Shown: piece after piece, positions 16,386 through 25,049 of the stretch
Layout of the letters: every line of letters starts with the position of its first letter
How positions within the stretch are numbered: position 1 is the first letter of the stretch
DNA from: Klebsiella sp. BIGb0407
Lineage (GTDB): Bacteria > Pseudomonadota > Gammaproteobacteria > Enterobacterales > Enterobacteriaceae
Assembly: GCF_024807845.1 (NCBI RefSeq)
Contig: NZ_JANUEQ010000001.1
Coordinates: 62,001-126,000, forward strand
Direction of reading: 5' to 3'
DNA length: 64,000 nucleotides
Made by a program: the position numbers and the translations under genes
Notes under the pieces: model-generated
What the model was told of the DNA's origin: nothing
Database searches by the model: none
What the model saw: the letters and a program-made list of their open reading frames with translations, nothing else

Positions 16386-17186
16386 TTATTCTGAGTAGCA
16401 GTGCTCCGCCGACGGAAAGCTGCCGTCTTTGACGGCGGCAATGTAACTTTTTAACGCGCCCTGAATGTCGTGCTGCCCTTTCATAAAGTTTTTGACGAAT
16501 TTCGGGGCCCTGCCGGTGATGCTCAGGCCAAGCATGTCGTGCAGTACTAAAACCTGTCCATCTGTATCCGGGCCAGCGCCGATGCCGATGACTGGTACGG
16601 ACACCGCCTCGCTCAGCGCTCTGCCCAGCGAGGCGGGGACGGCTTCAACCAGCACCATTGCCGCGCCGGCTTCTTCAAGCTTTTTCGAGGTGTCGACCAG
16701 TGCGGCCGCCTGATGGCAGTCACGTCCCTGCACTTTAAAGCCGCCAAAGACGTTAACCGACTGAGGGGTGAGTCCAATATGGGCGCAAACCGGTATACCG
16801 TTACGCGTCAGCTGACGCACTGTGTCGCACAGCCACTCTCCACCTTCAATCTTGACCATCTGCGCACCGGCCTGCATTAACTGCGCGGAGCTGTGCAGTG
16901 CCAGCTCAGGCGAGGAGCAGGTCATGAATGAAAGGTCGGCTATAATGAAACCGCCGTTGTTTCCGCGCTTAACGCAGGCCGTGTGATAAACCATATCTTC
17001 CAGCCTGACCGGCAGGGTGCTGTCATGGCCTTGCAGGATCATTCCCAGCGTATCGCCGATAAGAAGCATCTCAACGCCTGCCGTGCTCAGCTCGTGTGCA
17101 AACGTGGCGTCGTAGCAGGTGAGCATGGTGATTTTCTCGCCGCGCTGCTTGAGTTTTTTCAGATGTGTTAGTGTGACTGATGACAT
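16386..17186 (-). CDS. panB: 3-methyl-2-oxobutanoate hydroxymethyltransferase paralogue (PanB)
   Basis: 266 residues from ATG 17186; the frame is open further upstream but homology starts here. It catalyses transfer of a hydroxymethyl group from methylene-tetrahydrofolate to 2-oxoisovalerate, giving ketopantoate for pantothenate/CoA. Family landmarks are present: [17 protein letters not shown], the metal Asp in [30 protein letters not shown], the acidic VLVEAVP and VIGIGAG. It differs considerably from E. coli PanB and is not next to panC/panD. It is therefore probably a second, acquired copy. It lies 165 bp downstream of a LysE-type exporter gene on the same strand. Confidence 0.85.
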   Translation of the reverse strand: MSSVTLTHLKKLKQRGEKITMLTCYDATFAHELSTAGVEMLLIGDTLGMILQGHDSTLPVRLEDMVYHTACVKRGNNGGFIIADLSFMTCSSPELALHSSAQLMQAGAQMVKIEGGEWLCDTVRQLTRNGIPVCAHIGLTPQSVNVFGGFKVQGRDCHQAAALVDTSKKLEEAGAAMVLVEAVPASLGRALSEAVSVPVIGIGAGPDTDGQVLVLHDMLGLSITGRAPKFVKNFMKGQHDIQGALKSYIAAVKDGSFPSAEHCYSE

Positions 17187-17351
17187 GGTGTTCTCTGCTA
17201 ATTCGTTACGTTGATGAAGGATGTTGCGGGGCGATAATACCAGCTTTCGCAACGCTAAATGTATTGCTCGGTCTGACGTTTCCCTGAGGTCGAGTGTATT
17301 CATAGAGTCCCTGCTGCATGATGCTTTGTTATAAGCCCCTATGGCCATGCG

Positions 17352-17966
17352 TTAGAGAAACTGCTCTGCCAGCAGGAGGGCCGCAATAATGATCATCAGA
17401 CTGCCCGAAATCCGGCTGACATTCTGTGCGGCGCGCGGTCTCGTCCCAAGCACCGTACCGGAGCCATACCCCACGAGCAGGTAGACCACGCCGCAGCTGA
17501 TCACATGTACCAGCCCCAGCGCGATCATCTGCAGTGGAAGTGGCCAGGCCGCGTGGGCATCAGTAAACTGTGGCAGCAGGGCCAGAAACAGCAGAAAAAC
17601 CTTCGGATTAAGCCCGCTGATGCAAAAGCCCTTGAGTGCCCATTTCAGTGACGAATCTGCATTATTATTCTGTCCCGCCGCTGGCGCTGTCGGATGGCGC
17701 AGCATGCTGAGGCCGAGCCAGAGCAGATAGGCTGCCCCGGCTACGATCAGGAACGTCAGTACGCCCGGCGTGCCTGCAATGACTGAGCCGACCCCCGCTG
17801 CCACTATGAGCGTTGCAACAAGATGGCCGCTCAGCATGCCGGCAACCGCCGGCACAATCCGGCGTCCCCGAATGCCGGCTGAAATGGCGTAAGCCCAGTC
17901 GGCGCCTGGCGTGATGACTAAAAGCACGGAAACAGCCCAGAATGCGGCGAACATACTCAGTGACAT
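17352..17966 (-). CDS. LysE/RhtB-family amino-acid exporter
   Basis: 204 residues with about six membrane segments and the family opening VLLVITPGADWAYAISAGIRGRR. The conserved GLNPKVFLLFLALLPQF marks the centre. LysE/RhtB proteins export amino acids such as homoserine, threonine, leucine or lysine. The divergent Lrp/AsnC regulator implies induction by an amino acid. The same-strand panB-like gene downstream suggests a link to branched-chain metabolism (inference). Confidence 0.9.
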   Translation of the reverse strand: MSLSMFAAFWAVSVLLVITPGADWAYAISAGIRGRRIVPAVAGMLSGHLVATLIVAAGVGSVIAGTPGVLTFLIVAGAAYLLWLGLSMLRHPTAPAAGQNNNADSSLKWALKGFCISGLNPKVFLLFLALLPQFTDAHAAWPLPLQMIALGLVHVISCGVVYLLVGYGSGTVLGTRPRAAQNVSRISGSLMIIIAALLLAEQFL

Positions 17967-18146
17967 GTGACGTAATCCTTATCTATCCCATCACTAACCG
18001 GATATTCATTGGTGTCAGAAACCTTCATATAGGTAAACCTCTACCCGACGAACACGTTTAGAATTGAAGAAAGAATATCGCTTTGTAAGCGGAATGTGCT
18101 TTCATTTATACTTTAAAAAACGATATAACTCGGGAGGTTTTCAGGA

Positions 18147-18599
18147 ATGGACAGAACAGATTGCAATATTCTTGCAGAGCTTCAGAAGGACGGGAGGCTT
18201 TCGCTCACTGACCTGGCGGAACGGGTGATGATCAGCCTGTCATCATGCCAGCGCAGGGTCAGAGCCCTTGAGCAGGAAGGGGTAATCAGCGGCTACCGGG
18301 CTCATCTGGATCCGGCCAGATTCGGGCTGAACTTTTCAGCCATAGTTTTCGTCACCCTGCGCGAGGGAGACCGACAGGCGGTCGCCGCCTTCGAGGCGGC
18401 TGTAGAGGAGATACCGCAAATTATTCAGGCGCAGCGACTTTTTGGCGATCCGGATTATCTGCTTCATGTTATCACCCGTGACCTGCGGGCTTTTCAGGAG
18501 CTGTATGATGAAAAACTCTCTGGTATCTCAGGTGTGCAGCGGCTTACCTCAACACTGGTTATGAAAACGGTTGTGAAAGATCGCGCACTACCTGTCTGA
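18147..18599 (+). CDS. Lrp/AsnC-family regulator
   Basis: 150 residues. The N-terminal helix-turn-helix (LAELQKDGRLSLTDLAERVMISLSSCQRRVRALEQEGVI, about 8-46) is followed by a RAM ligand-binding domain (about 65-140) containing RLFGDPDYLLHVITRDL. These proteins bind amino acids and typically activate the neighbouring exporter. It is divergent from the LysE-type gene, with a 180-bp gap holding both promoters. A ribosome-binding site GGGAGG precedes the ATG. Confidence 0.9.
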   Translation: MDRTDCNILAELQKDGRLSLTDLAERVMISLSSCQRRVRALEQEGVISGYRAHLDPARFGLNFSAIVFVTLREGDRQAVAAFEAAVEEIPQIIQAQRLFGDPDYLLHVITRDLRAFQELYDEKLSGISGVQRLTSTLVMKTVVKDRALPV

Positions 18600-18690
18600 C
18601 ACTTGTGCAACGCCTCCTCCATTCGATATTTTCAAAAAGTTTTTGGCATGGAGAAAATGTTGTCTTGAGGATCTGTACAAAAAGTCGAAC

Positions 18691-18716
18691 TTCCGCTTTT
18701 GGCACAGAGCGGATAT
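18691..18716. repeat. Dispersed TGGCACAG palindrome, copy 4
   Basis: TTCCGCTTTTGGCACAGAGCGGATA: inverted half-sites CCGCT/AGCGG around TTTGGCACAG. It is the best-preserved member of this repeat in the window and abuts the vapC remnant. The end GAGCGGATATTC is also seen at the right end of repeat copy A (1710-1721). Confidence 0.6.
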
Positions 18717-18739
18717 TCACCTTCCGTCATTCTCCGGAA

Positions 18740-18990
18740 TCATTTAGCCCAGTCTTCCAGCACCAGTCCTGGCACGCGCGCAAACTCTCTCGTATTGTTC
18801 TTTACCAAGACAGCTCCGGCGGCGATGGCATACCCGGCAATCGCCGTGTAGTTTGGACCAAAGGGTGTTCCGCGCGCAGCCAGCGAAGCCTTTACGTCTG
18901 TGGTGGCATCCACGGCAGCCTATTCCAGGACAGCACAGCATCGAGGCGGACACAGAATGCCTTAACCAGCTGCCCGTGGCGGGTGAGGCT
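18740..18990 (-). pseudogene. VapC-type PIN-domain toxin remnant
   Basis: The minus strand encodes SLTRHGQLVKAFCVRLDAVLSWNR, then after a one-base frame change AAVDATTDVKASLAARG, GTPFGPNYTAIAGYAIAAGA and VLVKNNTREFARVPGLVLEDWAK, stopping at 18740-18742. The last part, with T/G-P-N-x-T-A-I-A-G and the NNxREFxRVPGLxLEDW ending, is the VapC C-terminus. The N-terminal third, with the first catalytic Asp, and any vapB antitoxin are missing. It is a dead toxin-antitoxin remnant and further evidence of decay at this locus. Confidence 0.7.
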
Positions 18991-19074
18991 TTTTTACGAT
19001 AGATTGGTTCAGGTATACTACGAGTGGGTCGACTGAATCGTCCCCCTCCATTAAGTAATCACAAAGAGAAGAAA

Positions 19075-19182
19075 ATGATTTACAGAACTGGCGTCTCGTC
19101 AACCATTTGCACTGAACCTGAAAAAAGAAAAGAATGCTACTCGATGGTAGCTGCCCTGTTTGGTTATTTACTTAGTGAATGA
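19075..19182 (+). CDS. Possible 35-residue small protein
   Basis: ATG 19075 is preceded by AAAGAGAAGAAA. The frame gives a 35-residue peptide starting MIYRTGVSSTIC and ending ALFGYLLSE. No family is recognised. The only support is a plausible ribosome-binding site and the absence of another gene here. Confidence 0.25.
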   Translation: MIYRTGVSSTICTEPEKRKECYSMVAALFGYLLSE

Positions 19183-19317
19183 CTTCCTATTCTTAGCGTT
19201 TTTTCTAGTGTTTTACTTTTTTCGCGATATATCAAAAAAAACTTGCGTGAATTATTTTTTTACCTGGTTCAGTGATTCAGATTAATATGAATTTGAACAT
19301 TCAGGAAGAAACGATCC

Positions 19318-19386
19318 ATGAAAACGCTTAATAAACCCGTTTTGTTTTGGTTTTTCCGGCTGAATATAATACTGTTTTCTGTATAA
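19318..19386 (+). CDS. Possible 22-residue hydrophobic peptide
   Basis: ATG 19318 is preceded by AGGAAGAAA at about 8 nt. The peptide, MKTLNKPVLFWFF then RLNIILFSV, has a basic start and a hydrophobic end, like small membrane peptides. It lies in an AT-rich region with no other gene. Chance occurrence is possible. Confidence 0.25.
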   Translation: MKTLNKPVLFWFFRLNIILFSV

Positions 19387-19589
19387 ATCTGAACCCGTTT
19401 GCCCGATGGAAATTAAACAAGCAGGTATGGTCGCTCCTAAGATTATGAGCGAAGATTTAGTACCACTGAGCGAACGAAAAGAGCATGTTCACTCTTTTCT
19501 TAACTAAGATACAAAATACCTGCTAGCTTGGTTAGTCATATTGTAAATACCATAAGTATTAAAACATACTACTAATTTTCAGCGCCTGT

Positions 19590-20450
19590 TTAATTTATAT
19601 CTATCTCACTTATATTGTAGTGTCCGGAAAGTAATAACTTTACGAGGATCTTATAACTATCAATGTCATAACCATCAACAACTGAGGTTAATTTAGAGGC
19701 ATTTTCCAGACTGTCAACGTCGCCGAGCCATGCCCAATTATGGATGATATGATAGCACTGACAGCATTCACTGTGCTCATATACAGCGATCCTGCCGCGC
19801 CAGGGCCAGCAAAGAACTTCAATAGATTTAAGTGCGGCCAGTAAACGACCGCGATGCTCACTGAGACTAATTTCTGCGCAGCAAGCACCAGAGCATTTAT
19901 TTAACGCATAGCGAAAACAAGGACGATTGGGGGGGAGTTTTTCAAGTCCAAGCAGGCTGTAGCACAAGCGATGTTCATCGGCAATTCGCTTGAGCGCTTC
20001 CTTGGCTAAATGACTATTTTTATACAACCCGTAAATATTGGGCGTACGACCAATCTCAGTTTCCCGCAGTCCAACAATAGAGATAGTCTGTTCTGTTAGT
20101 CGTAGAGTGTAGAGTTGACGCAGCTTGCGTAGCCGTTTATTAAATAATGGTGTCAAACGTTTGATTAAATGCGCTTCAAGCAATAATGCACCTAATTCAC
20201 CTGCTGTTTGCCGAAAAGTCACTTTGCGACTTTGACTTAATAGAGCTGCTTCGGCTGGATTACGCAGATGCGCCAGCACCCGAGAGCGTATATTCACGCT
20301 TTTGCCGATGTACAATGGCAATGTGTCACTTTCGCCATAAAAGAAATAGACCCCGGGTACCGAAGGTAAATGCTCAATACTCTGCCGCAGAGCATCGGGA
20401 TAAACATAGGGTATAGGGGGTCTACGGCTCGATCGATTCTCTTTCGTCAC
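19590..20450 (-). CDS. cho: Excinuclease Cho (UvrC homologue)
   Basis: 286 residues with an N-terminal GIY-YIG nuclease domain: GVYFFYGESDTLPLYIGKSVNIRSRV (about 33-58), then a conserved Glu in GALLLEAHLIK. A Cys-rich segment CFRYALNKCSGACC and the Cho-specific ending QCYHIIHNWAWLGDV and DSYKILVKLLLSGHY agree with the SOS-inducible 3'-incision nuclease that backs up UvrC in nucleotide excision repair. The start is GTG, supported by AAGGAG upstream. Only a LexA half-site (TTTACTGT) is visible upstream. In E. coli cho lies between ves and nadE; here it is about 32 kb away. Confidence 0.9.
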   Translation of the reverse strand: MTKENRSSRRPPIPYVYPDALRQSIEHLPSVPGVYFFYGESDTLPLYIGKSVNIRSRVLAHLRNPAEAALLSQSRKVTFRQTAGELGALLLEAHLIKRLTPLFNKRLRKLRQLYTLRLTEQTISIVGLRETEIGRTPNIYGLYKNSHLAKEALKRIADEHRLCYSLLGLEKLPPNRPCFRYALNKCSGACCAEISLSEHRGRLLAALKSIEVLCWPWRGRIAVYEHSECCQCYHIIHNWAWLGDVDSLENASKLTSVVDGYDIDSYKILVKLLLSGHYNISEIDIN

Positions 20451-20896
20451 GAGCAGGTTCTCCTTATCTAACAGTAAATCGGCAAAATTTCATGGTATAC
20501 GATATGCAAACACCTTATTCATCCTAGCTAACTGTTCACTTTAATCATAATGTTTGTCTGGATGGTATCTGCATATTTTTATTCCACGTGTTGGGTAAGC
20601 CCTAATGCCGGGCTTACCCAACGATATGAGCAAAAATTGGAATCTACTATGAGCTTGTAGTCAATCACGATTTCTTTGCCCTGATTAACCAAGTATCGGA
20701 CTGTTTGAAATCACGATCCGCTCAGGTATCACTTACTGAAAGACGCTCAACCCTGGCGTACTTTGAAACCGCTCCCGGCTTTAACGGATGAGATACAGAA
20801 AGCGCAATTTAACGTGCTGGCAATCAGAGTTAATCACAACGCATGGTGGGATCATGCCACTGTAGTATGTTCGGTGAACCCATCACCAAGTGATGA
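20451..20896. other. Intergenic region with strong hairpin and relic frame
   Basis: A perfect 13-bp inverted repeat, GTTGGGTAAGCCC/GGGCTTACCCAAC (20590-20602, 20610-20622), stands alone without a T-tract. A plus-strand frame open from 20709 to the stop at 20898-20900 reads like protein (DEIQKAQFNVLAIRVNHNAWW) but has no ATG, so it may be the 3' end of a lost gene. The right end of that frame just touches the kinase gene. Confidence 0.4.
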
Positions 20897-21436
20897 TTAA
20901 AGGATAGTTTCATTCTGGCTAATAAGATTGTTTTTTATACTCTTAATAGATTCTATAATCTTTTCAACGCTCTGAGACACGGATAACGTTGAGCTATCAA
21001 GTATCAGACGGTCTCTGTTCCATGGTTCGTAATGACGATGGATTACGGCATTCCAGTCCGGTAGGTTTAACCCCGGGATATCGGTGCTCCTGTTTTCTAC
21101 ACGAGAACGATGTTCAGTCAGATCGGAACAAATAATCTCTATTTCCAAAAATTGCGATCCCGCAGAGAGAGCGACATCACGATAAGCATTTCTGGTCAGC
21201 AGCATTGGGTTAACTGAATCAGTGATAATGGTTAATCCTGTACTCAGGTTTTCGCGAGCTAATGCATAGGCGACAAAGTAACCCGCAGGGCCCATTTCCT
21301 CATATGCATCTTTGGAATCGAGAATTGCTTGCTCTATGGTGTCAATTCGTAAATATACGGCATTCATTTTTTTGGCAAGTGCACGTGCGATAGTACTTTT
21401 CCCAGACCCGGGTAATCCACTAAAAATAATTAACAT
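20897..21436 (-). CDS. P-loop kinase-like ATP-binding protein (AAA_33)
   Basis: 179 residues starting LIIFSGLPGSGKST (Walker A at 7-15), followed by ARALAKKMNAVYLRIDTIEQAI, typical of AAA_33 small-molecule kinases in the shikimate/gluconate/chloramphenicol-phosphotransferase group. ITDSVNPMLLTRNAYRDVA supplies the second acidic region. The C-terminal half is variable and gives no substrate. It is divergent, 142 bp apart, from a nucleotidyltransferase-like gene. No resistance function can be assigned. Confidence 0.8.
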   Translation of the reverse strand: MLIIFSGLPGSGKSTIARALAKKMNAVYLRIDTIEQAILDSKDAYEEMGPAGYFVAYALARENLSTGLTIITDSVNPMLLTRNAYRDVALSAGSQFLEIEIICSDLTEHRSRVENRSTDIPGLNLPDWNAVIHRHYEPWNRDRLILDSSTLSVSQSVEKIIESIKSIKNNLISQNETIL

Positions 21437-21578
21437 GATTTATCCTTTTCATGGACAATAAAACTGAACGTGATTTTCCTGTCTGTGCAGATGCGGAGTC
21501 CAACAGATTTAAGACATTTGTGTATATGAATGCATCAATATATCAAAGCCTGACTAATGGAGAACAGGAACTCAAGAG

Positions 21579-22190
21579 ATGACAACTGAAATAAGGCGCA
21601 AACACAGCGTTCAAGCACTTGAAATCAAGCACCAGCTGGCATTACAAACATTATTGTTAAATGATCCTGTAAGAATGAAAGCCCTTTATATCATTAGAGA
21701 ATTAAAGCTGAGCGATGGCTGGATAGGCGCTGGATTTGTACGAAATGCGGTATGGGATCATTTACACGGATACGGGCAGAGAGCAATCACCGGTGATGTA
21801 GACGTCGTCTGGTTCAACGCTCAGAATTGTAGCCTGGAACACGATATCGGCCTGGAGAAGACACTGATTCAGCGATCTTCAGCGTACAACTGGTCAGTTA
21901 AAAATCAAGCCAGAATGCATCAACGCAACAACAATGCACCCTATAGTTCAACGGAGAATGCTCTACGATATTGGACTGAGACCGCGACAGCGGTTGCCGT
22001 CAGAGTCAGTGACACGAATAATATCGAGATTATTGCACCCTATGGGCTTGATGATTTGTTCGGGTTACGTTTACGGCCGACGCCCCCATTTGAGGGTGAA
22101 AGATTGAGCGTTGTCATGGAACGGATATCGGAAAAAAAGTGGCTGGAACATTATCCAAGGCTGCAACTTATCGTAGAGCGGGCTGATTAA
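21579..22190 (+). CDS. Nucleotidyltransferase family protein (COG3575-like)
   Basis: 203 residues. GAGFVRNAVWD (about 50-60) followed by GDVDVVWF (about 73-80) are the G-[A/G]-x-x-R-N and D-x-D metal-site motifs of the COG3575/DUF925 nucleotidyltransferase family. The later LDDLFGLRLRPTP is also typical. Biochemical role is not established for the family. Start ATG has only a modest ribosome-binding site (ACAGGAACTCAAGAG). No partner apart from the divergent P-loop kinase. Confidence 0.8.
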   Translation: MTTEIRRKHSVQALEIKHQLALQTLLLNDPVRMKALYIIRELKLSDGWIGAGFVRNAVWDHLHGYGQRAITGDVDVVWFNAQNCSLEHDIGLEKTLIQRSSAYNWSVKNQARMHQRNNNAPYSSTENALRYWTETATAVAVRVSDTNNIEIIAPYGLDDLFGLRLRPTPPFEGERLSVVMERISEKKWLEHYPRLQLIVERAD

Positions 22191-22248
22191 CTCACATTAT
22201 GTCGCAATGATGGCATTTACCTTCTGGATACATTAAATATCATGTGAT

Positions 22249-23151
22249 TTATGTTTTTAGTAAATCTGAGCACAGGTCGATAAATGCGCGTAATTTGGGT
22301 TGATTCTTCGCTGAACTGGGAAAATACAGGAACAGCCCATCATGACTGGGAGACTGATCGAGCAGGGCGACTTCCAGCGTGCCGTTGGCGAGCTCCCGCG
22401 ATGTATGAAACGTGGATGAATAGATTAACCCTGTTCCCCTGACAGCAAGATTACGCATTAATTCCCCGTCATTCACAGTAATCGAACCCTGAGGTTCAAA
22501 TCTTTTATTTTGATTATTTTCAACAAACTCCCAGCGATAAATATCTCCCTTCTCGGGACGGCGAAAACGAATACACTCATGCAGTTCAAGATCTCTCACC
22601 TGCTCTGGTTTTCCATTTTTTTGAAAATATTCGGGAGATCCGAAGACTGCCCATCTGAATGGTGGTGACAGCCTTATAGCAATCATGTCGAGTTCAATAT
22701 ATGAACCAATCATGATCCCCGCATCATAACCCTCGGATACAAAGTTTTCGTGTCGATTACTGACGGTAATATCAACATGTATGTTCGGCCAGGCCTTTCT
22801 GAATACAGGTAAAAGAGGTTCAATAACATGAGGCAGAGCTAAACGCTCTACAATCAATTTCAACCTTCCTGCGGGCATCTTTGCTGATTGTGCGATTTCT
22901 TCAACGCTATTCGCAATAGCCTGTGTTGCGGGGATGATTTGTTCAAGAAGACGCTCACCCGTTTCGGTGAGTGACATCCTGCGCGTTGTCCGATGAAAGA
23001 GCGATGACCCAAGACGATGCTCCAGTTTCTGGAGTGCAATACTTACCGCTCCTGGGGTTCTGCCCAAATCAATCGCTGCTTTTCTAATACTCATATGTTT
23101 TGCGATGGCCAGGAACTCGTTTAAACCATCAAAAATATCGGACTGCCGCAT
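22249..23151 (-). CDS. LysR-family regulator
   Basis: 300 residues. The N-terminal winged helix-turn-helix (EFLAIAKHMSIRKAAIDLGRTPGAVSIALQKLEHRLGSSLFHRTTRRMSLTETG) is followed by a substrate-binding domain of the CrgA/DsdC-like type (LPHVIEPLLPVFRKAWPNIHVDI; YDAGIMIG). It is divergent, 171 bp apart, from a secreted DJ-1-like gene that is the probable target. Confidence 0.9.
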   Translation of the reverse strand: MRQSDIFDGLNEFLAIAKHMSIRKAAIDLGRTPGAVSIALQKLEHRLGSSLFHRTTRRMSLTETGERLLEQIIPATQAIANSVEEIAQSAKMPAGRLKLIVERLALPHVIEPLLPVFRKAWPNIHVDITVSNRHENFVSEGYDAGIMIGSYIELDMIAIRLSPPFRWAVFGSPEYFQKNGKPEQVRDLELHECIRFRRPEKGDIYRWEFVENNQNKRFEPQGSITVNDGELMRNLAVRGTGLIYSSTFHTSRELANGTLEVALLDQSPSHDGLFLYFPSSAKNQPKLRAFIDLCSDLLKT

Positions 23152-23322
23152 AGCATCTCAAGCCATTCAATACAAATGATTGATTAACCATACAGTAGCA
23201 TACGGAAACAATCAGTGTTTATTACATCGTTTTATTAAACATCCTATCCCATTTTTAGCGTCTATCCATCCTGATTTCTTTCCGATAGAGTCGCCACATA
23301 CCACTCACCGGAGAAACTATCT

Positions 23323-24087
23323 GTGTCAATTCTAAAATTTTGTTCCTGTATCCTGGCATCCGTATTCTTTTATACGGCATCACCGCTTGTTTTTGCTCAA
23401 AGCAATCTTAAGGGAGAAAAAATCCTTATTGTCGTTTCCAGCCTCGATAAAAAAACGCCAGATCTTGTTGGTGGTTTTTGGTTTCCTGAACTGACTCACC
23501 CTGTCGAGGTTTTTGATAACGCTGGTATTAGTTATGATATTGCAAGTCCTGAAGGCGGGCTACCTCCCTTTGATGGATTCGACTTGAAAGACCGTGCAAG
23601 TCTTGATTTTTGGACGGATCCTGAACATCGAAATAAACTGGCCAATTCAATACCGCTTAAAGACGTTAATCCTGATGCATACAGTGTCATTCTACTCGTC
23701 GGGGGTCATGGCCCTATGTGGGACTTTGTGAATAATCCCCAGCTCGAATCGATCGTTAAAACCATGTATGAGAATAATAAAATTATTAGTGCTGTTTGCC
23801 ACGGACCTGCCGGATTATTGAATATAAAACTCAGCAATGGAGAATCGTTGCTCAAGGGGCGTCATCTGACAGGATTTACTGCGGAAGAAGAAGCTTTCAG
23901 GCATTACGATAAAATAGTGCCATTTGAACTGGAGGCCGCATTAGAAAAAAATGGGGCAATCTTTGAGGAAGCACCTATCTTCGAAAATAAAGTCGTTGTT
24001 GACGGACAGCTTATTACAGGGCAAAACCCTGCATCCGCTAAAGCACTGGGAGATGCTATCGTGAGTGCCTTACAAAAAAAGGCCTGA
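23323..24087 (+). CDS. Exported DJ-1/PfpI (class I GATase-like) protein
   Basis: 254 residues. An N-terminal signal peptide (hydrophobic core about 8-22, cleavage near VFA-QS) is followed by a Hsp31/DJ-1-type domain with the nucleophile elbow SAVCHGPAGL (Cys159-His160), an acidic residue in FWFPELTHP (about 56), and VGGHGPMWDF. Relatives act as glyoxalase III or holdase chaperones; most are cytoplasmic, so the signal peptide points to the periplasm and is unusual. Start codon is GTG (23323, CTGTGTC), preceded by GGAGAAA. Probably controlled by the divergent LysR-type gene. Confidence 0.85.
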   Translation: MSILKFCSCILASVFFYTASPLVFAQSNLKGEKILIVVSSLDKKTPDLVGGFWFPELTHPVEVFDNAGISYDIASPEGGLPPFDGFDLKDRASLDFWTDPEHRNKLANSIPLKDVNPDAYSVILLVGGHGPMWDFVNNPQLESIVKTMYENNKIISAVCHGPAGLLNIKLSNGESLLKGRHLTGFTAEEEAFRHYDKIVPFELEAALEKNGAIFEEAPIFENKVVVDGQLITGQNPASAKALGDAIVSALQKKA

Positions 24088-24288
24088 TCAATATTTAAAT
24101 CTTTCTTCATTGTCTTTGAATCACATAGATATCTTGTAGTCCTGGGATCGTGCTATTTCCTGTAACATACCGATGTGTTAATCAACGGAGAGCAGGTCAG
24201 TTTAAACACGTATGCTTGATTTGTACTAAGATGCTTATCCGGCAATTGCTTGAAAGCATGATCTCAGGATTAAGATGGACTTATCAAT

Positions 24289-24978
24289 ATGACCAGAACG
24301 GAAAGGCTTTTCGAATTACTACAAATATTAAGGGCGCAAAGATATCCTGTCACGGCATCAACGCTTTCAGAACGATTAGGCATAAGTTTGCGCTCGATCT
24401 ACAGAGATATAAAAACGCTACAGCATCAAGGTCTGCGTATTGAAGGTGGCGCAGGTATTGGCTATATCGTGAAGTCGGACTTTCATTTACCACCTTTAAA
24501 TTTATCGCATGATGAAATAAATGCTATTACGCTTGGGTTAAATTGGGTATCTCATAATACAGATTCTGATTTCAAAAATACCGCGAGAAACGTACTCGCA
24601 AAAATACATGCCGTCATTCCCGGTGAATTAAAAAGCCTTATTGAGAGTCAATCTTATCTTACTGGCCCCTCAGAAAAAAATGAGGTGTTTTTTGAAGAAA
24701 TCCGCAACGCTATAAGCAAGCGAAAGAAAGTCAAAATAAAGTATTGTGACAAGAAAGACGTTCACTCTTCCCGAATAATATGGCCCGTCGCATTGGTATA
24801 TATGGAGTCATGCTGGCTTCTGGCTGCATGGTGTGAGATGAGAAATGATTTTCGTCATTTCAGGACGGACAAAATTGAAGAGATTGTACAACTGGATTCC
24901 ACCTTCAGTGAAAGCAGGGCTGTTTTATTGAAAAAATGGAGAGTGAAAGAGGGTATCGATGCAGGGAAAGAGTACTGA
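24289..24978 (+). CDS. YafY-type HTH/WYL regulator
   Basis: 229 residues. An N-terminal HTH_11 domain (TRTERLFELLQILRAQRYPVTASTLSERLGISLRSIYRDIKTL) and a C-terminal WYL domain (about 140-220; VKIKYCDKK, WLLAAWCEMRNDFRHFRTDKIEEI). This is the YafY-like transcription factor layout. It is followed 71 bp later on the same strand by an SDR gene that is likely co-transcribed or controlled. Confidence 0.9.
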   Translation: MTRTERLFELLQILRAQRYPVTASTLSERLGISLRSIYRDIKTLQHQGLRIEGGAGIGYIVKSDFHLPPLNLSHDEINAITLGLNWVSHNTDSDFKNTARNVLAKIHAVIPGELKSLIESQSYLTGPSEKNEVFFEEIRNAISKRKKVKIKYCDKKDVHSSRIIWPVALVYMESCWLLAAWCEMRNDFRHFRTDKIEEIVQLDSTFSESRAVLLKKWRVKEGIDAGKEY

Positions 24979-25049
24979 CAAAAATTGTCACAGCTATTTT
25001 GTACACTATCCCGGATGAAAGATGCCATTCAACTTCATAGGGGGGAGTT

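Noticed and set aside
18605-19036. 143-codon plus-strand frame
   Set aside because: It lies antisense to the vapC remnant, which explains the sequence better.
20451-20560. LexA box for cho
   Set aside because: Only a half-site (TACTGT) is present; no CTG-N10-CAG match was found.
24150-24443. 97-codon frame before the YafY-type gene
   Set aside because: It overlaps the regulator's true start in another frame and lacks coding character.
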